A DNA stretch of 64,000 nt from Agrostemma githago. Its lineage: Eukaryota > Streptophyta > Magnoliopsida > Caryophyllales > Caryophyllaceae. Positions 10,004-18,934 of this stretch are shown piece by piece. The position numbers and the translations under genes are program-made. The stretch is taken from contig OY288241.1 in assembly GCA_958450325.1 (NCBI GenBank), forward strand, positions 46,699,978-46,763,977, given 5' to 3'. The first letter of the stretch is position 1. Each line of letters opens with the position of its first letter. A model generated the notes under the pieces. That model had not been told where the DNA came from and ran no database searches. It saw only the letters and a list, made by a program, of their open reading frames with translations.

Positions 10004-11689
10004 ATGCCTGAAATCATAGAGGCAAGCTCTGGGGCGGGTCCGACGGTACCACCGGTGATCCCCCCCATATGGAATGCCTGCACCTGGGAGAACGCCCGCT
10101 GCAACAATCCCAGGGGTAGGACGTTCCAGCCTTCGTGTGACACCTGAGGAAGGCGCTGCAGTCACAGCTGGGCAGGTTGGCCATCAAAGGCCTAATTTAA
10201 ACCTCACCCCTGCCCAGGTTTTGCAAGCTGCAGTCTTCTTCTCAGCAATGCTTAACCAAGAGTTCACTTCGGAGGACTTGGTTGGCAGGATTGCTACAAC
10301 TCCTAGACAACTTCACTTTGAGAGTGGAGAGGGGGCCAGGGGTACGAAGCGAACCGCCGCCAGGAACATCCAGCGGAAAGCACTGAAAGTGGCCAAGGGG
10401 TACCAGCAAACCCAGAAACGTATTACCGGCAATCAGGAGCAAGTAGCTCAACAACAAGCATTCTCCATACACACTACGGAGTCCACGGCTGCCAGAGAAA
10501 AAAGAGGATTATCCCAGGGCCTTCAAGACCGAATGAAGCATAAGAGCCTGCATCCAAACGTCCGGGAGAAAAGCAGGGTGGAGTCTTCTCCCGGTTAACG
10601 CCAGCAGCAGAGGAACAGCCAACTCCAGGGCTATCTCAAAGTCTGCAGTCCAGGCTCAACCGGGGGCAACCACTCGAGTCAAGGCATCGCCAGGGTGACA
10701 ACCTTGACCAGCCCTAAAGAAAAAGAACCAGGCATCCCACCCCTGATAGAGAAGATGAGGCTATAAGCAGGCTGCCACCAAGGCACCGCTCCCCCAGTAC
10801 AAGGAAATCGACCCCTGGAAGATGGGATGACTACGGTTACCACTCTGGGGGGGAGCAGGTCACGATTGGTAGGCAGACCCACCAAAACAGCACTTCACCC
10901 TGACGTACAGGAGTAACCCATCCCGAAGATTAAAATGCCCTCCGTCAAATTCGACGGAACTTCAGACCCAGAAGATCATTTGGCAGCCTTTGAGAGTCAC
11001 ATGGGCATGTATGACGTAGATGACGCAGTCTGGTGCAAAGTCTTCCCGACCACTCTGGTTGGACTAGCACAAGGATGGTTCAGGGACCTTCGTCAGGGGT
11101 CGATCAGTTTCTTCATCGAGCTAGCTGAAGCTTTCTTAGAGCAATAAGCAGGAAATAAGAGGCGCCGTCTCACTCGGTTTGACCTGATGACCCTAAAGCA
11201 AAAGAAGGGGGAAAGTGTCCGAGATTACCTAAAGAGATTTGACCTGTCCTACCAGCAGGTCAGGGAGATCGACGACTCGACGGCTGCATACGCTCTGACC
11301 ATCTCACTGCTCCCGGGGGAGATGAAGAATCAGATGATCAGAGCTCAGCCTGAGACCCTGGCCAAAGCCAGAAAAATCGCTGAGGGCTTCATATTGCAAG
11401 AAGAATTCCACAGCCTGCCGGATACCCCCGCAGGGCCAACCAGGCCGCAGGGGGGACCACAGGGTGGACGCAGTAGGAACGAGCAAAATGGACAGAAAGA
11501 TGAGGGGGGGGATACCCCTAGAAAAGAACGCACAACATACCAACCCAGATTCGATAGTTACACAGCCCCCTTAACAAATCCAGGGCAAAGATCTTCGAAC
11601 TGGAAAAAGAGACGGCAAAATGGAATCGTCCCAACAAGCCTCGCAGCCAAAAGGGGGATCCGAAGAATTTTTCCACATTCCACGATTGT
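10004..11689 (+). pseudogene. gag: Tat gag, decayed (element B)
   Basis: Gag begins at the ATG at 10004, 61 nt after the PBS. The frame is lost at a run of seven C near 10060 and resumes in another frame (open to the TAA at 10596). Further disruptions follow before the gag core. That core (10935-11550) contains FDGTSDPEDHLAAFESHM and WFRDLRQGSI, is interrupted by an in-frame TAA at 11145-11147, and continues with LKQKKGESVRDYLKRFD. The order and words are those of Tat capsid proteins. A final frameshift precedes the zinc-knuckle region (GHTTEECRHLKDEI) counted with the next entry. The protein would have formed the particle shell. Several frameshifts and stops make it non-functional. Confidence 0.85.
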
Positions 11690-12520
11690 GTGGGGCACAC
11701 CACCGAGGAGTGCCGCCACCTGAAGGACGAAATTGAGAAGCTTATCAGAAATGGATGGCTGAGCAATTACGCAGCGAGAAACAAGAGCCAGAAAGAGGTG
11801 GCAGATAAGCCTGAAGGCTCGGCGCAAACCCGCATGATAATCCATGTGATATCAGGGGACGCAGAGGGCCGGTTAAGTAGGAGAAGCCAAAAAAGACAGA
11901 TCCGGGAATTGCGAAACCAAGTCTGCTATGTTGAGAGGACAGGGAGTCCCAAGGGCGCGACCCTGAGCATCACCCCAGAGGATGCAGGGCGGGTAATATA
12001 CCCCCACAGCGACCCCCTGGTACTGTCCCTAGTAATCAGCAACCACATCGTAAAAAGATGCATGGTAGACACAGGAGCTTATACCAACCTACTGTACAAG
12101 GACGCATTCGAGAGGATGGGCCTGGAAAAGAGGCACCTGAGGCCAGCCCCTGGGTCCTTATATGGATTCAGCGGGGCAGGTGTACTCCCCATGGGTATCA
12201 TCGACCTGCCCGTAACATTTGGGGAAGGAGCCTCCGCCAGAAATGTCAGGGCCTCATTTGTTGTAGTAGACGCAAGGTCTGCATACAACGCCCTGATAGG
12301 CAGAGCTACCTTGGACGAAATCGAAGCAGGCATATCAATCAGGGCTCTGACTGTAGCCTATGTAACAGATTTTGGCATGGAAGGGAAAATTCATGGAGAC
12401 CAGGAGTCAGCTAGGCAGTGCTATTCGGTGGCCCTCCAAACCCATGAAACTGAGAGAAAGGGAAAAAGGAAAGCTGACAGTTTCCCCAGCAGGGAGGGTG
12501 AGATCCCAGCCAGACAGTAG
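11690..12520 (+). pseudogene. Tat gag C-terminus and aspartic protease (element B)
   Basis: This open frame starts inside a modified zinc-knuckle/linker (GHTTEECRHLKDEIEKLI), so it is the downstream part of gag-pol rather than a separate gene. The protease follows. Its catalytic D-T-G is in MVDTGAYTNLL (near 12065), and the hydrophobic flap-partner region YNALIGRATLDEI lies near 12285. Retroelement proteases act as dimers to cut Gag-Pol. An in-frame TAG at 12518-12520 ends the frame. The same frame continues into the reverse transcriptase, so the stop is a mutation and not a gene end. Confidence 0.85.
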
Positions 12521-13498
12521 GCGGCTGACCACCTGGAACCTGGGGAGGAAAGTATGTTGGTGGATCTGGAGCCGGGCAGACAAGTCCTCATAGGAGCTGA
12601 TCTGGAGGCGTCCTACCAGGCGAAGCTAATCAAGGTCCTGAGAGATAACAGGGACGTATTCGCCTACTCAGCGGACGAAATGCCAAGGGTCGACCCAGCT
12701 TACATCGTTCACAGGCTGAACGTGAATCCGGAGGCCCGCCCCGTCAAACAAAAGAAAAGAAACATGTCAGCAGAGAAAGACCTAGCCATAAAGAAGAAGA
12801 TAGAAAAACTTTTGAAAGCGGATTTCATTGAAATCTGTGATTACCCTGAATGGCTGGCAAACGTCGTAATGGTGAAAAAGTCCTCGGGCGCATGGAGAAT
12901 GTGCGTGGTCTTCACAAACCTCAACAAGGTCTGCCCAAAAGACTGCTATCCCCTTCCCAGAATAGACCAGTTGGTAGACGCCACCAGTGGGTACTCCATG
13001 CTAAGCTTTCCGGATGCCTTCTCAGGATACCATCAAGTGTATTTGTGGCAGCCTGACAGGGTAAGGTGTGCCTTCATCACCAGTCATGGCACTTATATGT
13101 ACAAAATGATGCCCTTCGGACTGAAGAATGCAGGCACCACCTACCAACGATTAGTAGACAAGGTCTTTGAAAAACAGAAGGGTAGGAATTTAGAGGACTA
13201 CGTCGACGACGCAATAGTAAAAAGCAAGGGAGACAATCAACACTTGACAGACTTACAAGAAACCTTCTTCTCCCTGCGCGCTTACAAGATGAAGCTCAAC
13301 CCCAAAAAATGCACATTTGGGGTTCGCTTAGGAAAATTCCTAGGTTTTCTGGTCAGTGAAAGGGGAATAGACGCCAACCCTGAAAAGGTTCAGGCAGTCT
13401 TGGACCTTCCAGAACCGAAGACCATGAGGGATATCCAGCGCTTAACTGGCAGAATGGCTGCCCTGGCACGCTTCATTGCCAGATCAGCAGATAAATAA
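12521..13498 (+). pseudogene. Tat reverse transcriptase (element B)
   Basis: In frame with the protease across the TAG at 12518-12520. It shows the RT finger and palm motifs in order: EWLANVVMVKKSSGAWRMC, the catalytic-Asp motif PDAFSGYHQ, MMPFGLKNAGTTYQR, and YVDD at 13199-13210 (the two metal-binding Asp). The usual D of CVDY/FTDLNK has changed (CVVFTNLNK). The frame ends at a TAA (13496-13498) but continues beyond it in frame into the RNase H region, so this too is an inactivating stop. RT would copy the element RNA into cDNA inside the particle. Confidence 0.88.
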
Positions 13499-15115
13499 AC
13501 ACTATTCTTCAAGGTCTTGAATGGCAACAAACAGTTTAAGTGGGAGGATGAGCAGAAGGAAGCCTTTGGACAACTAAAGGAACACTTGAAAAAACTCCCC
13601 ACCCTGGCGAGACCAGTGGCAGGGGAAAAACTTTTCCTTTACATCGCCGTCACCAACTCGACAGTAAGTGCGGTTATCTTGAGAGAGGAAGCAGGCTCTC
13701 AACAGCCCATATACTTTGTGAGTCATGCCCTGGGGGCAGCTGAGAAGAATTACCCTGTGGTTGAGAAGGCAGCATACGCAGTCGTCATTGCAGCCCGAAA
13801 ACTCAGACCTTACTTCGAAGCACACCCTGTCATAGTGTTGACTGATCAACCATTGGAAAAAGTCTTAGAAAAATTCGAGAAGTCAGGAAGACTGCTGAAA
13901 TGGGCCGTCGAGTTAAGCGGACTAGGAATATCTTATCAGCCCGGGGAGGCCATAAAAGCGCAAGCCCTTGCGGATTTCCTGGCCGAATGCTCCCACTCGG
14001 AGGAAGATGATCCCCCCACTGGAGAATGGGTAGTGTACACGAATGGATCTTCCACGACCAACGGTGCAGGGGCAGAGGTCGTATTAACCAGCCCTGAAGG
14101 AACGGACTTTGAGCATGCTCTCAGGTTCACCTTCCCTGCATCTAACAACGAGGCCGAGTATGAGGCCGTCCTTGCAGGCATAAAATTGGCCAAAGCCGCC
14201 GGAGCAGAGCGGGTAATTCTGGCAACAGACTCCCAGCTCATCGCCAACCAAATCAATGGAGAGTATGAAGCAAGAGACCAGGCTATGGCCACGTATTTGG
14301 AAAGGGTGAAGCAAGAGCTGTTAGGGCTTAAGTCCTACAAAATCAGGCAGATTCCCCGATCCCAGAATAACCGGGCAGACGCCCTATCAAAGTTGGCCAG
14401 CTCAAGCTTACAAGACATACGAAGATCAGTCTGGGTGGACGTGGTCCAAGAAAAATCTACCACCTCCCATCAGCCGGTTAATATCATTGAAGAGGATGAC
14501 CCAGAAAATCGGATGACTCCAATCATCCAATTCAAAAAACATGGAATCTTACCGCTTGACCCCGCTCAAAAGAGAAAAACACTGGCAAGGGCCACATGGT
14601 TTGTACTGATAGGAGAAGACTTATACAAAAAGTCGTTTTCCTCACCCCTACTCAAATGCCTGAGGGCAGGGCAGGCGGAAGAAGTTCTAGACGACATTCA
14701 TTCAGGAATTTGCGGGCACCACATAGGAGGAAGGTCCCTGGCACACAAAGCCCTGAGGGCAGGGTACTACTGGCCGACCCTGCTAGCAGACGCAAGAGAT
14801 CTGACTCGAAAATGCAGAAAATGCCAACTCTTTGCCCCTACAATCCACGCTCCAGCCCAGGAGCTCAGGCCGATCCTCTCCCCCATCCCTTTCGCTCAAT
14901 GGGGAATGGACATACTGGGCCCCTTTACTGCAGCTACCGGAGGTCGGAAGTTCTTAATAGTAGGGATTGACTACTTTACCAAATGGATCGAAGCTGAAGC
15001 AGTCCCTAACATCACCGAACCTGCAGTTAGAAAAGTCATCTGGAGGAATATCATAACCAGATTTGGCTTACCAAAGATGCTGGTGTTCGACCACGGAAGG
15101 CAGTTTGACAATGAC
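13499..15115 (+). pseudogene. Tat RNase H, archaeal-type RNase H and N-terminal integrase (element B)
   Basis: The same frame continues for 539 codons until the Cassandra insertion. The gypsy RNase H/connection region comes first (IYFVSHALGAAEKNYPVVEK). A second, archaeal-type RNase H begins at about 14020: the TNGSS motif, where the usual catalytic Asp of DGSS is Asn (AAT at 14042-14044), then NNEAEYEA, ATDSQLI and NNRADALSKLA. Integrase follows with the HHCC zinc finger (HSGICGHH..CRKCQ), the first catalytic Asp (GMDILGPF) and the second (VFDHGRQFD). Dual RNase H is a known Tat trait. The D-to-N change, a G-to-A transition, would abolish the second RNase H. The third integrase acidic residue is in the entry after the TRIM. 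Confidence 0.88.
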
Positions 15116-15422
15116 TGTAACACCCCGGCCCAATCCTAGGACCGAAAATGTTAACCGCGGTAGCCCGCCAGGCTTTGTACTAGTCCCACAGACCAACACG
15201 AGTCCTTTCCAGCACATTTTGTCCTCACTCATGTGCATCCCGGAAACCTTCCCTGGAGGTCACCCATCCTAAGATTGCTCCAAGTCAAGCACGCTTAACT
15301 GCGGAGTTCTTATCATGGGCAAACCAGAAAAGAAAGTGCACTTTGTTGATATGAGTAGTACTTCAAATCCCTTTAAGCAAAGCTCATAAATAGGACATCT
15401 TCAATCAATGTGGGGTGTTTCA
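15116..15422 (-). repeat. Cassandra LTR, left copy (3' LTR in element sense)
   Basis: 307 bp with TG..CA ends, apparently identical to 15540-15846. The minus strand carries ACTCCGCAGTTAAGCGTGCT and GGATGGGTGACCTCC, both from 5S rRNA. Confidence 0.9.
15245..15312 (-). ncRNA. 5S rRNA-like segment in Cassandra LTR (left)
   Basis: On the minus strand this matches the conserved 3' half of plant 5S rRNA, including the region that holds the internal pol III promoter boxes (CAGTTAAGCGTGCTT, then GGATGGGTGACCTCC). The middle between the two blocks is changed. In Cassandra this segment is part of the LTR and is not a ribosomal gene. Pol III transcription is possible but cannot be judged here. The same segment recurs at 15669-15736. 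Confidence 0.8.
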
Positions 15423-15525
15423 ATCACTCCCACTTGAAGAACGCAACGTCCTCGTTGCGCCTGGCAGCATAACCGCTGACCCAGAATCCACCCCCGCTAG
15501 GTGCCAAATGCACGGTCGCAGGGTT

Positions 15526-15537
15526 GCTCTGATACCA
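15526..15537 (-). other. Cassandra primer-binding site
   Basis: The minus strand reads TGGTATCAGAGC, complementary to the 3' end of initiator tRNA-Met. It lies two bases from the LTR end at 15540. Confidence 0.85.
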
Positions 15538-15539
15538 TT

Positions 15540-15846
15540 TGTAACACCCCGGCCCAATCCTAGGACCGAAAATGTTAACCGCGGTAGCCCGCCAGGCTTT
15601 GTACTAGTCCCACAGACCAACACGAGTCCTTTCCAGCACATTTTGTCCTCACTCATGTGCATCCCGGAAACCTTCCCTGGAGGTCACCCATCCTAAGATT
15701 GCTCCAAGTCAAGCACGCTTAACTGCGGAGTTCTTATCATGGGCAAACCAGAAAAGAAAGTGCACTTTGTTGATATGAGTAGTACTTCAAATCCCTTTAA
15801 GCAAAGCTCATAAATAGGACATCTTCAATCAATGTGGGGTGTTTCA
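15540..15846 (-). repeat. Cassandra LTR, right copy (5' LTR in element sense)
   Basis: 307 bp, the same sequence as the left copy as far as I can read, followed by the target duplication atgac. It contains the second 5S-like block at about 15669-15736. Confidence 0.9.
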
Positions 15847-15851
15847 ATGAC

Positions 15852-16481
15852 CCCCTGAGAACCTGGCTGGAGGGGCATGGAATAGCAGTCGCCTACTCCG
15901 TTGTCTGCCACCCACAAACTAATGGGCAGGCTGAAGCTGCCAATAAGCAGATCCTGAACGGATTAAAGAAAATGGTAGATGACCTTAAAGGTAGGTGGGC
16001 AGACGAACTGCCAAGTATTCTATGGTCAATCAGAACCACACGCAAGGAGTCTACAGGCCAGACACCCTTTGGCCTAGTCTATGGAGCAGAGGCCTTGTTA
16101 CCCATAGAAGCCCGGATACCAACTCTGAGATGCCAACAATATAATCAGGCAGATAACGAAGCATCAATGGCTGAAGCCCTGGACCTGGTCCATGAAGTCA
16201 GGGAGGAGGCCAGCATTAACATAGCTGCCTACCAACAAAGAATGAGAAGGGCATACAACAGAAGAGTAAATGAGAGGAGTTTTTAGGTGGGAGACCTAGT
16301 CCTAAGAAAAACGCAGGCGGTAGGAAAAGTGCATGAACATGGAAAACTAAGCGCCAACTGGGAAGGCCCATACAGGGTAACCCAGATTAAAGGGCCAAGC
16401 ACCTACAAGATCGCCAACCTTGAAGGCCACGAGTTAGCCGCACACTGAAATATAGACACCCTAAAGAAGTACTATGTTTAA
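15852..16481 (+). pseudogene. Tat integrase core end and C-terminal domain (element B)
   Basis: The integrase frame resumes directly after the Cassandra target duplication. The third acidic catalytic residue is in CHPQTNGQAEAANKQI. It is followed by LPSILWSIRTTRKESTGQTPF and GAEALLPIEA, typical of the family. In-frame stops at 16284-16286 (TAG, at the start of the C-terminal VGDLVLRK domain) and 16446-16448 (TGA) precede the natural end TAA at 16479-16481 after NIDTLKKYY. The C-terminal domain ends where Tat polyproteins usually end. Confidence 0.85.
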
Positions 16482-16753
16482 AATTAGTAAGCTAGATAGC
16501 CTTTTTTTACTTGTCAAAGAAAAACCGGCGGAGGACGGTCAAAACAGAATTGTCGACGACTCCTGCCACAAATGATTGTAGCAAGTCCCGAAGAAATGAA
16601 AAGCTTTCAATCCATACTCGTTGCCTGTTCAAAATTTGCAGTTATGCACATACAAACGAGCAGGGGGCAATAGGGGGAGGCCCCCCTGTTGCTGGAACCA
16701 AGGAAAATAGGCCCCCCAAGAAAAATTTCAATCCCCCTGACTACCCCTGGGAA
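16482..16753 (+). other. Element B spacer after pol
   Basis: No gene seen. GC-rich G/C-run sequence begins at about 16660 (GGGGGAGGCCCCCC forms a near palindrome), leading into the tandem repeat. Confidence 0.5.
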
Positions 16754-16939
16754 GGCCCCCTGGACTTCGAACAGAAGCCAGGGTCAGGCCAGGCTCCGCA
16801 CGCCAAAAACAAGGACTGGGGGCAATCCCCCCCAACCTTGTATAAAAAATGCCAAAACCTCTCCCTCCCCTTGGACAGGCAGGGGGCAGGCCCCCTGGAC
16901 TTCGAATAAGAAGCCAGGGTCAGGCCAGGCTTCGCACGC
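16754..16939 (+). repeat. 135-bp tandem repeat of element B, left block
   Basis: Copies of a roughly 135-bp unit start at GGCCCCCTGGACTTCGAA (16754 and 16889). They contain AAACAAGGACTGGGGGCAAT, TTGTATAAAAAATGCCAAAA and GGACAGGCAGGGGGCAGG. The array is cut at 16939 by the rearranged Athila and resumes at about 22657. The small frames across it are shadows. Confidence 0.85.
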
Positions 16940-18031
16940 TGATGGTAGGATTTGTCGTGGATCCCGCCGATCAAATAAATAACCGACTATTCCTAGTGGG
17001 TAGCTAGGGCAAGTAGGGTCGATATCCACGGAGACGGTATTGTAAGGTCTAGACTAGGTCGGCCTAAAAACAAGACTAAGTCACAAACAAACACAAAGAA
17101 ATGCTAATTAACAAACTATGATGGGAGAAGAGGTGAGACAAGGTTAACAATGAACTAGACTAAAACAATGCTAAAATGGAATAATTAATGATCAAACAAA
17201 CTAGTAAACTAAGAGAAACGATGACTAACTAAGAAGATGAAATCAAATATGAAAAGAAGTGAGTTAGGTCGGGTTCTTAAGTGTAGATGGGTAATTGGGG
17301 TGGTCAAGGGTGTAGGTGTCTCCTAGTTGCTAGAGTCGGTCCGGGCTCTCGCTACTTAAACCGATGTCAAGGTGGGTTCGCGCTCTCGCGTCTAAACCCT
17401 GGTCCATATTTTATGTATAACGACTATTCTCAACATAATCACATACTAGACAAACAATGAGTAGAGGAAGACTAGCATGAGAAGCATTGGCCACTACAAC
17501 TCACACAAGCATATCAACAAACACATAGAGTGCCCAATATGTGACTAACAACAAAGATTCACCCTTTACCCCTAATCAAGCCCTAATCACCCATAATCTA
17601 CCCTTAATGCCCCTACTAACCCACAAGAAGACTACTCACTCATTATCAAACTAAGAATAACAACAATAAGAGAAAACAACATCATAAACATCAAAACATT
17701 CATTATGAACAATCAAGAACAATAAACAATAATCAATGATTAAAACTTGATGATAAAACAAAGATTAAGAGAAGAGAAATTATACCCACTACAATAGGAT
17801 GAAAAGGATGAGAACTTGAATTAATAAGAAACCCAAATAAAACTCCAAGGTTATCAAGCTTGGAACAATCTTCAAGAATCTTCTTAATACAAGACTAATT
17901 ACAAAGATTAACTAAAGATTAAAGGAAGATTAAACTAACGAGAGGAGAACTAAATCTAGGGTTTTAATGTTAAAAAGAGGCTTAAGATAGTCTAGGGTAA
18001 GGTATGATACCTAAACAATACAAGAGGGGAG

Positions 18032-18039
18032 TATTTATA
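18032..18039 (-). promoter_or_regulatory. TATA box of the rearranged Athila LTR
   Basis: The minus strand reads CCCTATAAATACTCC, at the same place as in the related LTRs. It lies about 75 bp downstream, in element sense, of the 20-bp array. Confidence 0.65.
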
Positions 18040-18112
18040 GGGTTACAAGAATGAAAGAGGAAGAGAATAAGTCACGCGGCTACAGCTCCATGGTCCCGAG
18101 CGGGACGGGATT

Positions 18113-18506
18113 GGTCCCGACCGGGACGGTCCGGTCCCGACCGGGACGGTCCGGTCCCGACCGGGACGGTCCGGTCCCGACCGGGACGGTCCGGTCCCGA
18201 CCGGGACGGTCCGGTCCCGACCGGGACGGTCCGGTCCCGACCGGGACGGTCCGGTCCCGACCGGGACGGTCCGGTCCCGACCGGGACGGTCCGGTCCCGA
18301 CCGGGACGGTCCGGTCCCGACCGGGACGGTCCGGTCCCGACCGGGACGGTCCGGTCCCGACCGGGACGGTCCGGTCCCGACCGGGACGGTCCGGTCCCGA
18401 CCGGGACGGTCCGGTCCCGACCGGGACGGTCCGGTCCCGACCGGGACGGTCCGGTCCCGACCGGGACGGTCCGGTCCCGACCGGGACGGTCCGGTCCCGA
18501 CCGGGA
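18113..18506. repeat. 20-bp minisatellite in LTR U3, about 19-20 copies
   Basis: Near-perfect direct repetition of the 20-bp unit CCGGGACGGTCCGGTCCCGA. Each unit contains opposed arms (GTCCC..GGGAC and GGAC..GTCC) that can fold back. Related LTRs at 3404 and 43533 have only a few diverged copies, so this array is an expansion in one lineage. All six frames are open because the unit lacks stop codons; the long Arg/Gly/Pro/Asp repeat proteins this predicts are artefacts. Confidence 0.95.
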
Positions 18507-18919
18507 GGGTTCCAAAACAGGAGCAGTGCTAAATGCGCACCTCATCCCGGACGGGATGAGGCCATACCCGTCGGGGATGAGTCTTGTAGGCCTCCAATAT
18601 GATCTTTAAGGTTCCTCGTTGCTTCACGTGGACTTCTCATCGACTCTCGGGTCTCGGGATCAGGTCTCGGAGGCTCGGGATTGGGTCCCAAGGTCTCGGG
18701 GTCGAATCCAAGGCATCGAGTAATCGTTCCTTCACTTCGTTGGCTCCAAAAAGTGTATGTATTGAGTCGGAATCGCTCCAACTCTTCACGAATGGTCTCG
18801 GGAACCTGAAATGAGCTAGAGGAAGCATAAGTAGCCCATGAACCGCTCCCAAGGAGCGATTCCTCAAGGAAAATTGGACCAAAACACAGCGAAATAGGCA
18901 CTACAAACTACACTTATCA

Positions 18920-18934
18920 ACTCCCCCACACTTA
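18920..18934 (-). other. Polypurine tract of the rearranged Athila
   Basis: The minus strand reads AAGTGTGGGGGAGT immediately before the LTR start. It is the expected primer for plus-strand DNA synthesis, and the same sequence flanks the LTR at 43999. Confidence 0.75.

Larger units (their letters stand above)
15116..15846 (-). mobile_element. Cassandra TRIM with 5S-like LTRs
   Basis: A 731-bp non-coding LTR retrotransposon: two 307-bp LTRs that look identical, 117 bp of interior, and a perfect target duplication atgac (15111-15115 and 15847-15851). On the minus strand the LTR begins TGAAACACCCC and ends GGGGTGTTACA. A PBS reading TGGTATCAGAGC (tRNA-Met type) follows the minus-strand 5' LTR. 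Each LTR contains the 5S-rRNA-like block diagnostic of Cassandra. It is non-autonomous and needs enzymes supplied in trans. Insertion in the integrase frame of element B, together with identical LTRs, makes it one of the youngest events here. Confidence 0.93.
16940..18919 (-). repeat. Athila LTR, complete, minus orientation (enlarged by minisatellite)
   Basis: 1980 bp with TG..CA ends in minus orientation (start at 18919, end at 16940). It is about 390 bp longer than its relatives because of a 20-bp tandem array. The PPT lies at its upstream side (18920 onward), so in element sense it is the 3' LTR. Confidence 0.88.

Noticed and set aside
15245..15312. True 5S rRNA gene
   Set aside because: Only part of 5S matches, the middle is changed, and it sits in Cassandra LTRs with TG..CA ends and target duplications.
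15420..15662. Small ORFs across the Cassandra
   Set aside because: The element is non-coding; frames overlap LTR and 5S-like sequence.
18113..18506. CRISPR-like direct repeats
   Set aside because: No spacers; continuous 20-bp minisatellite in a plant LTR.
18051..18602. 183-aa Arg/Gly/Pro/Asp repeat protein on plus (and 157 aa on minus)
   Set aside because: Frames exist only because the 20-bp repeat has no stop codon in any phase; the sequence is U3 of an LTR.
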